Origin: an uncultured Porphyromonadaceae bacterium
GTDB taxonomy: Bacteria; Bacteroidota; Bacteroidia; Bacteroidales; Muribaculaceae
Assembly (NCBI GenBank): GCA_900544305.1
Contig: UQUV01000012.1
Location: 1-64,000, forward strand
Direction of reading: 5' to 3'
DNA length: 64,000 nt
The notes below the pieces were generated by a model. It ran no database searches. It was not told where the DNA came from and was given only the letters and a program-made list of their open reading frames with translations. Below, in pieces: positions 26,694 through 35,207 of the stretch (the stretch's first letter is position 1; every line of letters begins with the position of its first letter). The position numbers were made by a program, and so were the translations under genes.

Positions 26694-27158
26694 TTAAAAC
26701 TGTATTAAATATTTAGTGTATTTTATTTCATCATATTTGAACGGAAGTTCTTCTTCCACCACTACCGGACGCTTGGCGCCTTCCGGCTTTACCTTCTTGC
26801 TGACGGCCAGCACAAAGCCTGCTTCGTCGGCGTTTGCCAGCGTGCCCTTCAGCTTTTTGCCGTCGGCAGTGAGCACTTCCACTTCGTTTCCGATATTCTT
26901 CACATATTGGCGCACGACCTTCAAAGGCGATGTCAGTCCGGCCGAGCCGATTTCCAGTTCATAGTCCTCCACATCACGGTCGAAATCATTTTCCACCAGG
27001 CGTGTCAGGCGGATGCATTCTTCAATGTCGACAGCCGTGTCGCTGTCAATCTCCACCACAATGCGGTTGTCTTTTCCGATTGTCACGTCAACGAGGAAAA
27101 GGTCGGTGTCCGCCATTCCTTTAGTCAACGTTTCTATCAAGGCACTTTTATCAATCAT
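26694..27158 (-). CDS. rimP: Ribosome maturation factor RimP
   Basis: RimP assists 30S subunit assembly. The 154 residues contain the N domain (LFLVDVTIGKDNRIVVEIDSD, then IEECIRLTRLVE) and YELEIGSAGLTSPLK, the most conserved stretch of the family. A C-terminal SH3-like domain follows. It is the first gene of the rimP-nusA-infB cluster. Confidence 0.93.
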   Translation of the reverse strand: MIDKSALIETLTKGMADTDLFLVDVTIGKDNRIVVEIDSDTAVDIEECIRLTRLVENDFDRDVEDYELEIGSAGLTSPLKVVRQYVKNIGNEVEVLTADGKKLKGTLANADEAGFVLAVSKKVKPEGAKRPVVVEEELPFKYDEIKYTKYLIQF

Positions 27159-27255
27159 CTTTTCCTCCTTTTTTCTGATTTAGTGGTTAATAAAACGCTA
27201 TGTACCAATAAAAGAATGGAGAGAACTTCCGCCCCCTCCATTTCCATTCCGTTTG

Positions 27256-27263
27256 CAAATATA
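27256..27263 (-). promoter_or_regulatory. -7 promoter element of the rimP-nusA-infB cluster
   Basis: The minus strand reads TATATTTG, a perfect match, about 98 bases before the rimP start. The long leader could carry regulation, but I see no clear structure in it. Confidence 0.5.
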
Positions 27264-27376
27264 CTGATTTATCGCCGAATACGCAACGCCTTAATTATAT
27301 AGTGGTTTGCGCAGCTATTTTTATTAAGATTTTTTAATTACTGCACGCTATATTATAACACGATTTAAGAACCCTA

Positions 27377-28030
27377 TTATCCTTCTTTTTCGCCGAAAGC
27401 AAGGTCGCCTGCATCACCGAGACCGGGCACGATATATTTGTGCTCGTTAATCTCGTCGTCGATGGCTGCCACCCAAAGCGTAGTGCCGGCAGGGAATTTG
27501 TCACGAATGAATTCGATAGCCTGACGCGAAGCGATGACCGACACCAGATGTATCTTCGCCGGCGTTCCTTTTGTAAGCAAAGCTTCATAGGCAAGTTCCA
27601 TCGAAGAACCGGTAGCAAGCATCGGGTCGCAGAGCACCAATGTCTTGCCCTCGATGAGCGGAGCGGCTATATATTCGATATGAATGCGGAAATCATCTTC
27701 GCTGATATACTTCCGATAGGCTGAAACAAAAGCGTTTTCAGCATGGTCGAAATAATTGTGCAGACCCTGATGCAACGGAAGTCCGGCACGGAGAATCGTG
27801 GCAAGCACCAGCGTGTTCTTTACAGTATGGCTTTGTGCCGTTCCCAGGCAGGTCGTTGTCAGTTCGTCGTTGTAGTCAAGAGTCTTTGAAATTTCATAGG
27901 CTGCAATCTCGCCGATACGTTCGATGTTGCGGCGGAAGCGCATCATGTCTTTCTGGATATTCACGTCGCGAAGCTCCATCATATACTGATTGACGAGCGA
28001 GCGGCTTTCTGCAAAGTTTACGATTTTCAT
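27377..28030 (-). CDS. upp: Uracil phosphoribosyltransferase
   Basis: It salvages uracil with PRPP to give UMP. The 217 residues show SRSLVNQYMMELRD at the start and the PRPP-binding stretch VLCDPMLATGSSMELAYEAL. PGLGDAGDLAFG near the end binds uracil. The start codon overlaps the ribF stop by four bases (ATGA), indicating translational coupling. Confidence 0.94.
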   Translation of the reverse strand: MKIVNFAESRSLVNQYMMELRDVNIQKDMMRFRRNIERIGEIAAYEISKTLDYNDELTTTCLGTAQSHTVKNTLVLATILRAGLPLHQGLHNYFDHAENAFVSAYRKYISEDDFRIHIEYIAAPLIEGKTLVLCDPMLATGSSMELAYEALLTKGTPAKIHLVSVIASRQAIEFIRDKFPAGTTLWVAAIDDEINEHKYIVPGLGDAGDLAFGEKEG

Positions 28031-28956
28031 ATAAGAGTTGTTTTTAATATTTCCTGTATCTGCATCTTGTCGGCGGCAAGCTGTGCCATCAGCTCGTCGA
28101 GCGACCCCATGCGCCGTTCGTCGCGGACATGCGCCACAAAGTCGACGGCTATTGCCGAACCATAAATGTCGCGGTCGAAATCAAAGATGTTGACTTCAAC
28201 CGAAACTTTCCCGCTGCCGTTGAAAGTGGGACGCACCCCGACATTGAGCATTCCGCCGTAAAGCGTTCCGTCGACATGCACACGGACGGCATATACGCCG
28301 TTTTTCGGCAAAAGCAGCGAACGGTCGGCAAGCGCAATGTTTGCCGTCGGATAACCCAGCTTGCGGCCGTTCTTAAATCCGCCCACGACGGTGCCTTCCA
28401 GACGATAAGGACGGGAAAGCATCTGCGCGGCCAACGCCACATCGCCGGCAGCCACCAGCCGACGGATTACCGACGAGCTGACATGCCCCAACGGCGTGTC
28501 GAGCTCCGGAGTCTGCATCACCTCCACCCCCAGTTCACGGCCATAGTCCACATAGTCGGCAAACGTGTCGCTGCGGTTGTGACCGAAACGGTGGTCATAG
28601 CCCACCAGCAACAGGCGGACTCCGTAGGTATCGCGTATCAGACGGATGAATTCACGGGCAGAAAGTTCCGACAACTGCTTGTCGAAATCCAATACGATAG
28701 CGTAGTCGATTCCCGTTTCCGCCAGTGCCTCCAGTTTCGCCTCGGGTGTCATCAGCACCGGAAAATCGACGTCCGGATGCAGCACAGCCTGCGGATGCCG
28801 GCGGAAGGTGATGGCAGCCGACGACAGTCCGCGCCGACCGGCCTCGCTCCGCAAAAAAGCAAGTACCGAACGGTGTCCCACATGTACGCCGTCAAACATT
28901 CCGATGGTAGCAGCCACCGGAACCTGCAACCGTCCCCCCTGTGCTACGACATTCAT
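28027..28956 (-). CDS. ribF: Bifunctional riboflavin kinase/FAD synthetase
   Basis: RibF phosphorylates riboflavin to FMN and adenylates FMN to FAD. The 309 residues have the nucleotidyltransferase domain first (about 1-180, IGMFDGVHVGHRSVLAFLR, GYDHRFGHNRSDT, SSVIRRLV). The riboflavin-kinase barrel (about 185-305, GYPTANIAL, GMLNVGVRPTF, VEVNIFDFDRDIYG) follows. It lies 15 bases after the HAD gene and overlaps upp by four bases. Confidence 0.94.
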   Translation of the reverse strand: MNVVAQGGRLQVPVAATIGMFDGVHVGHRSVLAFLRSEAGRRGLSSAAITFRRHPQAVLHPDVDFPVLMTPEAKLEALAETGIDYAIVLDFDKQLSELSAREFIRLIRDTYGVRLLLVGYDHRFGHNRSDTFADYVDYGRELGVEVMQTPELDTPLGHVSSSVIRRLVAAGDVALAAQMLSRPYRLEGTVVGGFKNGRKLGYPTANIALADRSLLLPKNGVYAVRVHVDGTLYGGMLNVGVRPTFNGSGKVSVEVNIFDFDRDIYGSAIAVDFVAHVRDERRMGSLDELMAQLAADKMQIQEILKTTLI

Positions 28957-28971
28957 CCTCCAGGCCGGTTA

Positions 28972-29601
28972 TTATTTGAATGCTTCCATAAATTCAGTGC
29001 CGGGCTCTACCAGCCAGGTGCGGAAGCCCAAACGGGCAGCCGCCTCAAGATTAGCCTGCGAGTCGTCGAAAAACAAGGTTTCCTCCGCCTTTATGCCAAA
29101 CTTGTCGAGCACGTTGTGGAAAATCTGCAGATCGGGTTTCGCACAGCCTTCCTCATAGGAAAGACACATTCCGTCGAAGTAGTCCTCCCTGTTCTTTCCG
29201 TCAATCTGAAAGTCGGTTTTGATTTTGCTGTCAAACATGATGGCGTTCGTGTTCGAAAGCATATAGATTTTATATTGTTTGCGCAAGGATTCAAGCGCGC
29301 ACAGACGTTCTACGGGAATACCAAGAAGGAAACGGTTGAAAGCATCGTCCATTTCAGCGTCGCTCACTTCGCAGCCGATGCGGCGGCGAATTTCCGCACG
29401 GAACTCGGCCGGCGTAATCTTTCCTTCTTCCAACTGCATGAACGGTCCGGTCTGGCAATAAAGTCCCAACATTTCATCGGCATCTTTCAGACCCAGCTGT
29501 TCCAGCGCTTCCACACAGTTTTCACGACGGAGATTCATAATCACCCCTCCCAAGTCAAAAAGGAGGTTGCGGACTCCGTCCAGATTCTTCACGTTTTCCA
29601 T
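28972..29601 (-). CDS. HAD-family phosphatase (YihX-like)
   Basis: The ATG at 29601 is preferred to the in-frame TTG at 29610. The 209 residues have HAD motif I as LLFDLGGVIMNL (nucleophile Asp16). Motif II is MLSNTNAI, motif III comes with CAKPDLQIF, and motif IV is LFFDDSQANLEAA. This order and the G-G-V variant fit the YihX/epoxide-hydrolase N-like phosphatases, which act on sugar phosphates or FMN. It starts the HAD-ribF-upp operon, so a flavin-nucleotide phosphatase role is attractive but unproven. Confidence 0.85.
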   Translation of the reverse strand: MENVKNLDGVRNLLFDLGGVIMNLRRENCVEALEQLGLKDADEMLGLYCQTGPFMQLEEGKITPAEFRAEIRRRIGCEVSDAEMDDAFNRFLLGIPVERLCALESLRKQYKIYMLSNTNAIMFDSKIKTDFQIDGKNREDYFDGMCLSYEEGCAKPDLQIFHNVLDKFGIKAEETLFFDDSQANLEAAARLGFRTWLVEPGTEFMEAFK

Positions 29602-29620
29602 ACCAATCAAAATATTTCTG

Positions 29621-29628
29621 CAAAGTTA
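29621..29628 (-). promoter_or_regulatory. -7 promoter element of the HAD-ribF-upp operon
   Basis: The minus strand reads TAACTTTG, a perfect match, 20 bases before the ATG at 29601. Confidence 0.6.
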
Positions 29629-29764
29629 ATTCAAGTGGGGGGAATAGCCAAACAAGCAGATAAAAAACCGCCTGTATCCCCCGCCACAACCGCCATGCCG
29701 GCCGCAATTCCGCCGACAGAAAAGAAACAATCGGATAAACGTTGAAGATATATAATATTTTCGC

Positions 29765-29772
29765 TACATTTG
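29765..29772 (+). promoter_or_regulatory. -7 promoter element of the GH3/alkaline phosphatase operon
   Basis: TACATTTG is a perfect match 22 bases before the GH3-family start codon. Confidence 0.6.
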
Positions 29773-29794
29773 CAATCACGTAACTGGACTCAAT

Positions 29795-31318
29795 ATGTTG
29801 ACATTGACTTCTCTGCTTCGTCCCATATTCATGAAGCGGATAAAAGAAAGCGGTAACTTTGAAAAATATGAAGACGAAATCCAGTTTGCCCAACTGAAAA
29901 AGCTGCTCAAAAGCGCAGCCGAAACGGAATACGGCAAACGGTACGGATTCAAACACATATATAACTACAACGACTACCGCAGGCAAGTCCCGCTGGTACA
30001 CTACGAAGACATTCGCGACTACGTGATGCGCATGCTCAAAGGCGAAAAGGACATTCTATGGCATGGAGTCGTGAAGAACTATGCGCAGTCGTCGGGCACA
30101 TCCGACGGCAAAAGTAAATATATCCCCATCACTCAGGAGGGATTCCGTCATTGCCATTACCAAGGCACGTTCGACACCGTGGCACATTACTTGAAGTTGA
30201 ATCCCAACAGCCGGGTGTTCGACGGCAAGGCTTTCATTCTCGGTGGCAGCTTTGCCAACGAAATCCATCCGGGCAACAACGTCAAGGTGGGCGACCTTTC
30301 GGCAAATTTGATTGACCGCATGAACCCGCTCGCCAATCTGGTGCGGATTCCGTCGAAACAGATTGCACTGTTGGAGGACTGGAGCGTCAAGCTCCCTGCA
30401 CTTGCAGAAGCAAGCCTTAACCAGAACGTGACCAACATTTCCGGCGTTCCGTCATGGTTCCTCTCCGTAATCAAGGAAGTGCTTAAACGCAAGGGTGTCG
30501 ACAACATCCACGACGTATGGCCGAATCTGGAAGTGTTTTTCCACGGCGGCATCAGCTTCCGTCCCTACCGCGAACAGTATAATGCCATCACGGATTGCAG
30601 CAAGATGCACTACCTCGAAACCTACAACGCTTCCGAGGGATTCTTCGCCGTCCAGACTTCGTGGGACTCTCCGGGCATGATGCTCATCCCCGACTCCGGC
30701 ATTTTCTATGAATTCATTCCGCTGTCGGAAACCGACAAGGAATACCCGGAAACTGTAGCCATCGACGGCGTGGAAAAAGGCAAGACCTACGAACTGGTCA
30801 TATCGTCGAGCAACGGCCTGTGGCGCTACCGTCTGGGCGACACCGTAAGAATCGAACAGACCAACCCCGTGAAAATCACCATAGCCGGACGCACCAAGCA
30901 TTTCATCAACGCTTTCGGCGAAGAGCTGATGGTGTATAATGCGGATGAAGCCTTGGAGCGTACGTTGAAAGAATGCGGCGGAGCCATCGCCAACTATACC
31001 GTTGCGCCAGTCTTCGCTACACGGACAAGCAAGGGACGGCACGAATGGCTCATTGAATTCGAGCAAATGCCCGACAACATGGAACAGTTTGCCGAAACGC
31101 TCGACCGCCATCTGAAGGAGGCCAACTCTGACTATGAGGCAAAGCGATTCCAAAACCTGTTTATCGACCGGCTGACCATCGTCACGGCACGTCACGGAAT
31201 TTTCGACGAATGGCTCAAGAACCGAGGCGGAAAACTCGGCGGACAGAGAAAAATTCCCCGTCTGTCAAACGACCGCACCATCATGGAAGAACTTTTGAAA
31301 CTTAACAACAAACAATAA
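29795..31318 (+). CDS. GH3-family acyl-acid amide synthetase-like protein
   Basis: GH3 proteins belong to the adenylate-forming superfamily and in plants conjugate amino acids to auxin or jasmonate; the bacterial substrate is unknown. The 507 residues show the ATP-binding stretch AQSSGTSDGKSKYIPIT near 105 and YNASEGFFA near 275. GLWRYRLGDTVRIE and ITIAGRTKHFINAFGEELM lie near 340-375, as in GH3. The enzyme is complete and cytosolic. It is followed by alkaline phosphatase after 10 bases, so both come from one promoter, but I see no biochemical link. Confidence 0.88.
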   Translation: MLTLTSLLRPIFMKRIKESGNFEKYEDEIQFAQLKKLLKSAAETEYGKRYGFKHIYNYNDYRRQVPLVHYEDIRDYVMRMLKGEKDILWHGVVKNYAQSSGTSDGKSKYIPITQEGFRHCHYQGTFDTVAHYLKLNPNSRVFDGKAFILGGSFANEIHPGNNVKVGDLSANLIDRMNPLANLVRIPSKQIALLEDWSVKLPALAEASLNQNVTNISGVPSWFLSVIKEVLKRKGVDNIHDVWPNLEVFFHGGISFRPYREQYNAITDCSKMHYLETYNASEGFFAVQTSWDSPGMMLIPDSGIFYEFIPLSETDKEYPETVAIDGVEKGKTYELVISSSNGLWRYRLGDTVRIEQTNPVKITIAGRTKHFINAFGEELMVYNADEALERTLKECGGAIANYTVAPVFATRTSKGRHEWLIEFEQMPDNMEQFAETLDRHLKEANSDYEAKRFQNLFIDRLTIVTARHGIFDEWLKNRGGKLGGQRKIPRLSNDRTIMEELLKLNNKQ

Positions 31319-31328
31319 AAACAGACTT

Positions 31329-32702
31329 ATGAGAAAATCTCTTTTTTTACTGGTTGGAGCTTTCTGCCTCGCCCTTGCGGCAAACGCAACGCCGAAATAC
31401 ATCTTCATGTTCATCGGCGACGGCATGGGCATGGGACATGTGATGGCAACGGAAACCTACAACAGACTCGTTCTTAACAACGACGAAAACATACTGATGA
31501 TGCAGTTCCCTGTAGCGTCAATGGCAATGACCTACTCGGCCAACAGCCCGGTAACCGACTCTGCGGCCGCCGGCACTGCCCTTGCTACCGGCAACAAGAC
31601 CAAGAACGGAATGATAGGCATGACGCCCGACTCTGTTGCCGTTACCAGCATTGCCACTGAACTGAAGGCACAAGGCTACGGTGTAGGACTCGTCACTTCA
31701 GTGGCATACGACGATGCAACACCTGCATCTTTCTATGCACACCAGACCAACCGAGGCATGTATGAAGAAATCAACGCCGACGGTGCAAAATGCGGCTTCA
31801 ACTTCCTGGGCGGAGCCGGCACTCACGTTGCGGAAAAGAGCAAAGAAAAAGCCGAACAGGTGTTTGACAACTACCGCGCCAACGGATTCACCGTTGTCCA
31901 CGGCTTGGATGCACTCAACAAAGCCAACGCCGGCGACAAGGTGCTGCTCACCAGCCATGCCCCTGTAACTCCGAACGAAATCGGCTATACCGTTGACAGC
32001 ATCGCAGGTGCCCTGACACTACAACAGCTCACCACGGCTTGCCTCGACCATTTGAAAAAAGTATCGCCCGAGAAGTTTTTCATGATGGTGGAAGGCGGCA
32101 ACATCGACCATGCCGCACACGGTAATGACGGCGGAGCTGTTGTAAAGGAAATCCTCAACTTCAACAAATGTATCCGTGTGGCATACGACTTCTACCTTCA
32201 GCATCCGGAAGAAACGCTCATCGTCATCACTGCCGACCACGACACTGGCGGCATGACCGTAGGAGTGAACAACGGTCCGAAGAACATCACGTTGAAGGAA
32301 ATGGACTGCCAGAAAATTTCAAAAGAACAGTTCAATGACTTCTGTTCGAAAAACGGCGACTTCACTTGGGAACAAATGAAGGAAGCCATGAGCGACAAAC
32401 TGGGCTTCTGGACTAAAATCGGCATCAACGAAGAAGAGGAAGCACGCATGAAAGAAAGCTACGACCGCATGAAGGCTCACGACGACCGCACACAGAAGAC
32501 ACTTTACAAGGAATTCTGGAGTTTCACAGCCATCGTGTTCGACATTCTCAACCATAAATACGGCATCGGCTTCACCACCACTTCCCACACAGGTAACCCG
32601 GTTCCGGTATTCGCCATCGGCGAAGGCAGCGAAGAATTCAAGGACCTCAACAACAATATCGAGATTCCACAAAAAATCCGCGAGCTGACCGACCTCGACT
32701 AA
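31329..32702 (+). CDS. Alkaline phosphatase, periplasmic
   Basis: The enzyme removes phosphate from many monoesters outside the cytoplasm. The 457 residues start with a signal peptide (about 1-20, ANAT). Metal ligand Asp31 lies in FIGDGMGMGH, nucleophile Ser78 in TDSAAAGTALATG, GGNIDHAAH provides His ligands, and ITADHDTGGM and TSHTGNPVP complete the site. The protein has a helical insertion around 345-390 (EEEARMKESYDRMKAHD). A strong terminator follows. Confidence 0.92.
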   Translation: MRKSLFLLVGAFCLALAANATPKYIFMFIGDGMGMGHVMATETYNRLVLNNDENILMMQFPVASMAMTYSANSPVTDSAAAGTALATGNKTKNGMIGMTPDSVAVTSIATELKAQGYGVGLVTSVAYDDATPASFYAHQTNRGMYEEINADGAKCGFNFLGGAGTHVAEKSKEKAEQVFDNYRANGFTVVHGLDALNKANAGDKVLLTSHAPVTPNEIGYTVDSIAGALTLQQLTTACLDHLKKVSPEKFFMMVEGGNIDHAAHGNDGGAVVKEILNFNKCIRVAYDFYLQHPEETLIVITADHDTGGMTVGVNNGPKNITLKEMDCQKISKEQFNDFCSKNGDFTWEQMKEAMSDKLGFWTKIGINEEEEARMKESYDRMKAHDDRTQKTLYKEFWSFTAIVFDILNHKYGIGFTTTSHTGNPVPVFAIGEGSEEFKDLNNNIEIPQKIRELTDLD

Positions 32703-32729
32703 TTTTCGACAAGAAAATATACTACAATG

Positions 32730-32767
32730 AGAAGGTGTGTCAAAAAGCACACCTTCTATTTTTTAAT
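32730..32767 (+). terminator. Intrinsic terminator after alkaline phosphatase
   Basis: AGAAGGTGTG (32730-32739) and CACACCTTCT (32748-32757) pair perfectly around eight bases, followed by ATTTTTT. Confidence 0.93.
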
Positions 32768-32822
32768 TAAAGAAGATTTCACACACAGAACATTATAATC
32801 AATATTCATCACTAAAAACACA

Positions 32823-33260
32823 ATGGAATTATCTGATTGGTTCAAAGGTTTTGAAAAAGGGATAAGCTGTCTGCCCCCAGAACAGCGAGCATCATTTTTC
32901 TCGGAATGTGGAAAGAACTGTGTAAAATGCGGAACTTTGCAAGTCTACCGAGAACTATACGCGAAAGCAAAGGGTAATTTGGACATTTTCTTTTCTGAAG
33001 CTAGTAAATTACCGGGGGTAAAAAGTGAAACCATTAAAGAAGGTACTGCCTATTATCTATATTTTATGGAATGTACCTGCATGCTTCATCGGCAAGGCTA
33101 TGTTTCTACTCCATTACTTTGTGAATGTTCCAAACAAAGCATTCTCCACGTCCTACATTCGTTATGGAAAAATAAAACATTCCAAGTAACCATTTGTGAA
33201 TCAATCTTACGAGGAAGCCAACATTGCAAAATGCGAATTGAGGCTAAAGATAGAAACTGA
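32823..33260 (+). CDS. Cys-rich protein, possible V4R-like fold
   Basis: This 145-residue protein has ten cysteines (16, 29, 33, 36, 84, 86, 100, 102, 125 and 135), several in CxC or CxxC spacing (NCVKCG, ECTCM, LCECS). No signal peptide is visible, so a cytosolic metal or redox role is likely. The last third (CESILRGSQHCKMRIE) resembles the end of V4R small-molecule-binding domains, where a Gly-x-x-x-Cys-x-x-x-Ile pattern recurs. This is a weak similarity and not a firm assignment. The stop codon abuts the stop of the convergent small gene at 33261. Its base composition is more AT-rich than that of the flanking core genes. Confidence 0.55.
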   Translation: MELSDWFKGFEKGISCLPPEQRASFFSECGKNCVKCGTLQVYRELYAKAKGNLDIFFSEASKLPGVKSETIKEGTAYYLYFMECTCMLHRQGYVSTPLLCECSKQSILHVLHSLWKNKTFQVTICESILRGSQHCKMRIEAKDRN

Positions 33261-33488
33261 CTAGTCTAATTTAATCTTCCCATACCTTAATTCCTCTTTC
33301 AGTATTTCATACACATAAGCCGAGCTTTCAATATGGAGTCCGGTTGCTTCATCTGAAAGTTTTGCAAAGGTTTCGGAGTTATAGAATTCTTTGAGAGCAG
33401 TTGGCAAGTCATACCCATTATCTTGCATTAGGTAAGTAATTATGTCTTTGGTTATACCCTCCACCAGATATTGCGTTCGCTTATTCAT
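33261..33488 (-). CDS. Small third component of the toxin-antitoxin-like cassette
   Basis: The 75-residue acidic-basic helical protein contains the pattern ALKEFYNSETFAKLSD, then TGLHIESSAYVYEILKEEL. I associate that pattern with short proteins encoded beside DUF3990 genes. There is no signal or membrane segment. Its ATG overlaps the DUF3990 stop by four bases (33485-33488). Cotranslation with the candidate toxin suggests it is a neutralising or accessory subunit; that is inference. Confidence 0.6.
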   Translation of the reverse strand: MNKRTQYLVEGITKDIITYLMQDNGYDLPTALKEFYNSETFAKLSDEATGLHIESSAYVYEILKEELRYGKIKLD

Positions 33489-33952
33489 ATTCTGCGTAAA
33501 TATTTAATGGCTTCCGCCGAGTGAAACAAATATTGCGATGAAACCTTTTTGTATTTTAAGCCTTTCACGAGCATTTGCAAGTCAATGATGCCGTCATCAA
33601 AATTACGGAACAAAGTTGCAATGGTATCATCGGCAACCGGTCCAATCACGACATCAAAGTTATGTGTCGGTTGCATATTATGCCTGCTACGATTTGCCAT
33701 AACGAACAAAGCCCACTCTTCATTCGGTTCTTCAAAGGTCTTTACCGAAAGAATACGCAATGCCGCTTCATCGAACTCAAACACAGTTACAGTTGGCTCT
33801 CCGCCATAGATGGCAGAAGTGCGTTTTGCCATCTGCTCCGCCTGTTCTTTAATTTCAGTCAGATAAAATCCTTGTCCGAAATCCTTGTAGGGTTTGCATT
33901 TTGACAAATCTATCCGTTCAATTACCATATTTGAACCATGATACAGCTTCAT
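33485..33952 (-). CDS. DUF3990 protein, candidate ADP-ribosyltransferase-like toxin
   Basis: The 155 residues open with KLYHGSN and continue with KPYKDFGQGFYLTE. The pairing of a Tyr-His-Gly-Ser motif (His5) and a GxGFYL motif (Tyr30) is the start of the ADP-ribosyltransferase fold with H-Y active site, as in PARP-like and DarT-like enzymes. NFDVVIGPVADD follows. DUF3990 (PF13151) is the family I recognise. Its start overlaps the upstream XRE-DUF3791 stop by four bases and its stop overlaps the next start by four. Such coupling with an XRE protein suggests a toxin. The activity is inferred, not shown. Confidence 0.7.
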   Translation of the reverse strand: MKLYHGSNMVIERIDLSKCKPYKDFGQGFYLTEIKEQAEQMAKRTSAIYGGEPTVTVFEFDEAALRILSVKTFEEPNEEWALFVMANRSRHNMQPTHNFDVVIGPVADDTIATLFRNFDDGIIDLQMLVKGLKYKKVSSQYLFHSAEAIKYLRRI

Positions 33953-34377
33953 TGAATACCCCCTCCATTATTCAGACAAACTTGTGTAAGATCCTGAACA
34001 CTATCATCGAATGAAAGCAAATGTTCTGCATCATAATGCTCCGTAAGAAAATCAATGCCTTTGAAACGTATCAAATAATTGTTTGCTTCCCGAACAGAAA
34101 TATGATGAGCCCTCGCAAATTCACTGATAGCAGCAACAATATAAGCAATCATGTTCTTATCAATTGCCTGCTCATTCTGCAAGACAACGGAAGCCGACAA
34201 GCCTAGTGCATCAAGCACCTTTGTCACGGTTTTTATCGTAAGGCCCTTTCCACTTTCAACTTTAGATATCTGAGCCTTACCGACACCCACCCGTTCGCCA
34301 AGTTCTTCTTGTGTCAGTCCTTTGCGAATACGTTCATTCCGAATCATTGAACCTATATTTTCAATTCTATCCGTCAT
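33949..34377 (-). CDS. XRE-family regulator fused to a DUF3791-like domain, candidate antitoxin
   Basis: Residues 8-62 form a helix-turn-helix of the XRE type (IRNERIRKGLTQEELGERV, then QISKVESGKG). The C-terminal half (about 73-142, IAYIVAAISEFARAHHIS to VQDLTQVCLNNGG) matches the DUF3791 pattern. In an antitoxin, the first half would bind the operator and the second the toxin. The gene leads the three-gene cassette and is preceded by palindromes that overlap a -7 element, consistent with autoregulation. Confidence 0.7.
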   Translation of the reverse strand: MTDRIENIGSMIRNERIRKGLTQEELGERVGVGKAQISKVESGKGLTIKTVTKVLDALGLSASVVLQNEQAIDKNMIAYIVAAISEFARAHHISVREANNYLIRFKGIDFLTEHYDAEHLLSFDDSVQDLTQVCLNNGGGIQ

Positions 34378-34397
34378 ACCATATATCTTTCTACATA

Positions 34398-34442
34398 TCC
34401 TATATTCTACAAATATAGGAAAAAGTTTCCAAAATAGGAAAC
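34398..34442 (-). promoter_or_regulatory. Operator and promoter of the XRE-DUF3990 cassette
   Basis: Two palindromes lie side by side: TCCTATAT with ATATAGGA (34398-34405, 34413-34420), and GTTTCC with GGAAAC (34425-34430, 34437-34442). The minus-strand -7 box TATATTTG (34410-34417) overlaps the first. A dimeric XRE protein bound here would block transcription. Confidence 0.6.
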
Positions 34443-34626
34443 AGTAGAATGTTAATATTACATTATTTATTCTGTTTCACATATATGCATAGCAATAAAG
34501 CCAAACAAAAGGAAAAAGAAAAGAATCCGTCTAATTTTTTATCCGACAGACAATATCCTCGGCGGCGGTTTCACGCTAAAATGCAGAAAAAAAGCGTAAA
34601 AGGTTGATAATTCAATAATTTGTTTG

Positions 34627-34634
34627 TATCTTTG
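34627..34634 (+). promoter_or_regulatory. -7 promoter element of the yceD-rpmF-fabH run
   Basis: TATCTTTG is a perfect match. It lies inside the longest open frame of yceD and therefore rules out the TTG at 34624 as the start. Confidence 0.65.
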
Positions 34635-34665
34635 TGCCGTTTTAACGGAGCGAATTTTGGGAGGA

Positions 34666-35193
34666 TTGACAACTTACAAATTAGCCCTAAAGGGTATGCC
34701 TGCTGGTAATCAGCAGTTTAGCTACCTCGTCGATACCGAGTTTTTCAGTAAAATGGAAAGCGCGGATATTCACGCGGGTAAGGTTTCTGTCGAGCTGAAC
34801 GTAAAACATGACGGTGATATTTTTGACCTTTCATTCAAAATGAACGGCGAAATCATCATCAGTTGCGACCGCTGCCTCGACGATATGCCGCTAAATGTCG
34901 ACACCGACTATCACCTTGTTGTGAAGTACGGAGAAGAATACAACGACGAAAGCGACGAAACGCTAATCATTCCGGAATCATACAACGACCTGGACTTGTC
35001 GTCGATTATCTACGACACCATCGCGCTGACCATTCCGCTGAAACACATTCACCCGGAAGGAGAATGCAACGCCGAGATGACGGCACAGCTCAACCAGCAC
35101 CTGGCCTCCATTTCCGACAGTGAATCGGATAGCGAAGAAGTAAAAACTGATCCTCGATGGGATGCATTGAGGAGCTTATTAGATAACAAATAA
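34666..35193 (+). CDS. yceD: YceD/DUF177 family protein
   Basis: DUF177 proteins are encoded next to rpmF and are linked to 23S rRNA processing or accumulation. The roughly 175-residue protein has the Bacteroidetes pattern YKLALKGMPAGNQQFSYLVDTEFF and IISCDRCLDDM with the conserved CxxC, then LDLSSIIYDTIALTIPLKHIH and DPRWDALRSLLDNK. The start is uncertain. TTG at 34666, just after GGGAGGA, or TTG at 34657 both lie after the -7 element; ATG 34696 would remove conserved residues. Confidence 0.85.
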   Translation: MTTYKLALKGMPAGNQQFSYLVDTEFFSKMESADIHAGKVSVELNVKHDGDIFDLSFKMNGEIIISCDRCLDDMPLNVDTDYHLVVKYGEEYNDESDETLIIPESYNDLDLSSIIYDTIALTIPLKHIHPEGECNAEMTAQLNQHLASISDSESDSEEVKTDPRWDALRSLLDNK

Positions 35194-35207
35194 AAATAGA
35201 TAAGAAA

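Noticed and set aside
34624..34665. Longer yceD start at TTG 34624
   Set aside because: The -7 box TATCTTTG overlaps these codons, so transcription starts after them.
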